DNA of 64,000 nucleotides, from positions 56,569,998 through 56,633,997 of the forward strand of contig NC_062223.1 in assembly GCF_902686445.1 (NCBI RefSeq), written 5' to 3'. The first letter of the stretch is position 1, and every line of letters starts with the position of its first letter. The notes under the pieces were generated by a model, which had not been told where the DNA came from, made no database searches, and saw only the letters and a program-made list of their open reading frames with translations. Origin of the DNA: Sciurus carolinensis. Its lineage: Eukaryota; Chordata; Mammalia; Rodentia; Sciuridae. This document shows positions 61,331 to 64,000 of this stretch, in pieces. The position numbers and the translations under genes were made by a program.

Positions 61331-62029
61331 TTCATCAATCCAGGATGACTGTACTCTGTGAGGTCAGGCACCACCTCTACCTCCAAGGGCTGTAGCGCCA
61401 GCACTGTGAGGAATGTTCAGTACTTAGCAGGAACTCAAGGACAATTTTTACATGAATGCGTTTCTCCATAATTTATCCACAAGACTGGAAAGGAGAGGAG
61501 AAGTCAGCTTGTTAAACTTACACATTTTCAGATGACACCCAAGCATGTGTATAACTTGTGAAGCAGTGAGCCACAGCCATGCTCTTTAATGGAGGCAACA
61601 TAGAGAAGGGTTCAGGCTGGTAAGAAATAAATAAATGGAGCAGCGCGGAGTGAGAAAACATACCCAGAAACTCCCTGATAAAGGGCATCTTGCTTGTCCC
61701 ACCACTGTGTCCTTAGGGATTTTATCTCTTTCCCCAGCATTGTCCCACCTCAAAAGACATTTCCCCTCTGAGGAGGAATTCTGTCAAGATAGTATGTCTT
61801 TTTTTCTAATAAAGAGGTAGCAACGTAAAGGCAGAGCCCTAAGGGCCCCCTGGAGGAGACAGTGAGGGAACAACCAGATGGGCAGAAGGTTTATGCAAGG
61901 CAGAAACCTGGGTCACAGGGAAACCACAGACAACATGAGCCCTGAGAGTCAAGAGGAGGTGATGAGGTTATGTACTAATTTTCAAAGCTGCTGTAACAAG
62001 TGTCGTCAAGCTGGGGAGATTACAATAGA

Positions 62030-62475
62030 TGTTTTAGTTAGCTTTTCCATCCTTGTGTCCAAAAGACCTGACAAGAGCAATTTTAGAGGAAGAAAAGTTT
62101 ATTTGGTGCTCAGGGTTTTGGAGGTCTCAGTCCACAGATGGCCAACTCCATTGCTGTGGAGCCGAACGAGCAGAATACCATGGTGGAAGGGTTTGGAGGA
62201 GGAAAGCAGCTCAGGACATGACCACCAGGAAGCAGAGTGAGAACTTTGCTCACTAGGGATGAAATATAAACTGCAAAAGTACACCCCCCAGTAACCTACC
62301 TCCTCGAGTCGTACCCTACCTGCTTACAGTTATCACTTAGTTAATCCGTATCAGTAGATTAATCCACTGATTATATTAGGGTCTCATAACCCAATTATTT
62401 TACCTCTAAAAATTCTTGCATTGCCTCACACATGAACTTTTAGGGGATACCTCATATGTAACCCATAACAACCAA
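62030..62475 (+). mobile_element. LTR-like relic, same family as 30150-30515
   Basis: AAGAAAAGTTTATTTGGTGC, GGAGGTCTCAGTCCACAGAT, CCAGGAAGCAGAGTGAGAAC, CTGCTTACAGTTATCACTTA, GAACTTTTAGGGGATACCTC. Confidence 0.5.
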
Positions 62476-62498
62476 TATGTATTCTTTCATGGTTCTGG

Positions 62499-62603
62499 TT
62501 TTTTTTTTTTCCTCCCCTCTGAGGGGCTGGGGATTTGACCGGGGGTCCTTGCGCATGCCAGCCAAGCGAGCGCTCTCCAATACAAGCTATTTCTTCAGCT
62601 CTC
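62499..62603 (-). mobile_element. ID element, CpG-rich
   Basis: Poly-T, GGGGATTTGACCGGGGGTCC, TTGCGCATGCCAGCCAAGCG: reverse complement of the ID body; many CpGs. Confidence 0.75.
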
Positions 62604-63389
62604 TTTCATGGTTCTGGGGGCCAGAAGTCTGGAATAAAAACATTGACAGAGTCAAGTTCCCTTTGGAGGCTCTAGGCAAGAATGCTCACTTGCCTCCAGC
62701 TTCTGGAGGTGTTGCTTGTGACCGCAAAACTCCAGTCTCTGCCTCTGGCCTGTTCCTCTGCATGTCTGTATCTTCTCTTCTGCCGTCTAAGTGCATTTGT
62801 CATTGGAGTTAGGACCTATCTTGAGAATCCAGGATGATCTCATCTGGAGATTCTTCATCACATTTGCAAAGACCCTTTTTCCAAAGGTCACTCTCAGTTT
62901 CCATGGGTTCGGATGTGAACATATTATTTTGGAGGACAACATTCAACTCACTGCAGATGGCAAACAGCATAAATATTTGTCAGATTTTAAGCAAAGAATT
63001 TCTTGGTGAACTCTCCCCTTAATGAAGACAGATTAAGCTGAAATAGCATGCACAGAAGGGAGAGAGATGAGAGGAGCTTCTGGTGGAAGTTCTTTCTATA
63101 GTACCCTATGCAATGAAGGTATGAACCCAAGCAGCCACTGCAGGAAAGAGGAGGCCATAATACATATGAAAGAACTTAAAAAAAAAAAAAAAAAAAACTA
63201 CCTTTTTTATTTGACATTCTCTGCCACTATAGGGAAAGAGCATAAGTTTTCAATTTATAAGCCCCAGCATGGACATGGTCTAGCTGCGTGCATTTGGTCA
63301 AGTCCTTAGCTTCGGTCTCTTCATGTATAAATGGAAGGTAAAGGCAAAATTTCTTACCACACAAATTTACAGCAAAATTCAAATTAGAA

Positions 63390-63650
63390 CTTGGGAAGGT
63401 AGTATAAGCAGGTGGTTGAGAGTGCAGTCTGTGGCATTTATTCACCTGGTTTGAAATCCTGGCTCTGCCACCCTCTAGCTCAGTGAGTTTGGTGAGTTTT
63501 TAGCCTGCCTAGTCCTTGGTCTTCCCATCTGAACAGTGTGAATGATAATAATTATTTAACTCATGGATTTTCCATTGGAAGATTAAATGAGATGATCCAA
63601 ATAAAGCACTTAGTATCTAGTTTATAGTAAATACTAAAGAAACATGAGCA
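63390..63650 (+). mobile_element. MIR
   Basis: GCAGGTGGTTGAGAGTGCAG, GAAATCCTGGCTCTGCCACC, GATTAAATGAGATGATCCAA, GCACTTAGTATCTAG. Near full-length. Confidence 0.85.
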
Positions 63651-64000
63651 ATTCTTATGGACAAGAACTTTGTAAATTTCAAAGTATCACAGCAGCCATT
63701 TGTAATTCTAGCTGAATGTAAACATCTCTTTAGAAAAATAAAACCTTAGAAAAATAATGATAAATTAAGCTTAGAAAAATAAAGATGCCCAGACTTGCCC
63801 TAGACCTACTAGATCAGCATCAGCAGTTTTTCAAGCTCCTCATGTGATTCTGCTAGTTAAAGGATAAATTCACTGTGGACCAACATGTGCTTAAGGTCAA
63901 TTTGCTAATAATGATTATGAAGAGACCAAACTTAGTCTTCTCCTTAGGGAGACCATACAGTGACCTGAAATGAACGGGGCTTCAACTCTCCCACTTCAAA

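Larger units (their letters stand above)
55346..64000. other. Intergenic sequence upstream of HTATIP2
   Basis: No exon recognised on either strand. It holds L1 relics (56.26-57.04, 58.3 kb), LTR-like relics (57.1, 58.9, 62.0 kb), L2 and MIR fragments and two ID elements. In human the next gene in this direction is DBX1, far away, so this is expected to be a gene-poor flank. Confidence 0.65.

Noticed and set aside
61878..62240. 120-codon plus-strand ORF near the right end
   Set aside because: Its second half lies inside an LTR-like relic.

Overview
This is a nuclear genome window from a rodent, most probably a squirrel (Sciuridae: marmot, ground squirrel or tree squirrel). The evidence is the repeats. 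There are many dimeric SINEs with a B1 half joined to an ID half (B1-dID type), and free tRNA-Ala-like ID elements with the 3' extension I associate with squirrels. Older L1, L2, MIR, MaLR/MLT1 and hAT-Charlie relics are also present. Most DNA is AT-rich intron, with two CpG islands.

Two protein-coding genes lie head to tail on the minus strand, in the order known from human 11p15.1. HTATIP2 (TIP30) is complete: start exon near 55.16 kb, stop codon at 40.5 kb, six coding exons. About 3 kb downstream starts PRMT3, whose first ten coding exons (330 codons, about 62% of the protein) run from 36.73 kb to 1.51 kb; the rest lies beyond the left edge. All exon boundaries were placed by hand from AG/GT signals, and both reading frames stay open across every junction. 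From 55.4 to 64 kb is intergenic sequence upstream of HTATIP2, holding relics and no exon I could recognise.

PRMT3 is a cytosolic type I protein arginine methyltransferase that acts on ribosomal protein uS5/RPS2. HTATIP2 is an NADPH-binding SDR-like tumour suppressor that acts in nuclear import and endosomal trafficking. They are neighbours but not known partners; each has its own CpG-island promoter.

The observations most worth checking are: (1) the usual mammalian HTATIP2 short-form ATG is AAG here, with a new in-frame ATG three codons later; (2) a 21-bp tandem duplication at the PRMT3 exon 1 donor that creates a second in-frame donor, inside an intron of 297 nt with no in-frame stop; (3) a perfect DR5 nuclear-receptor element about 0.66 kb upstream of the HTATIP2 start exon; (4) a repeat-free, homeodomain-motif-rich block in HTATIP2 intron 3; (5) a cluster of AP-1-like sites in the same intron. 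I found no sign of a wholly new gene system: long ORFs outside the exons are antisense shadows of the CpG islands or lie in repeats.
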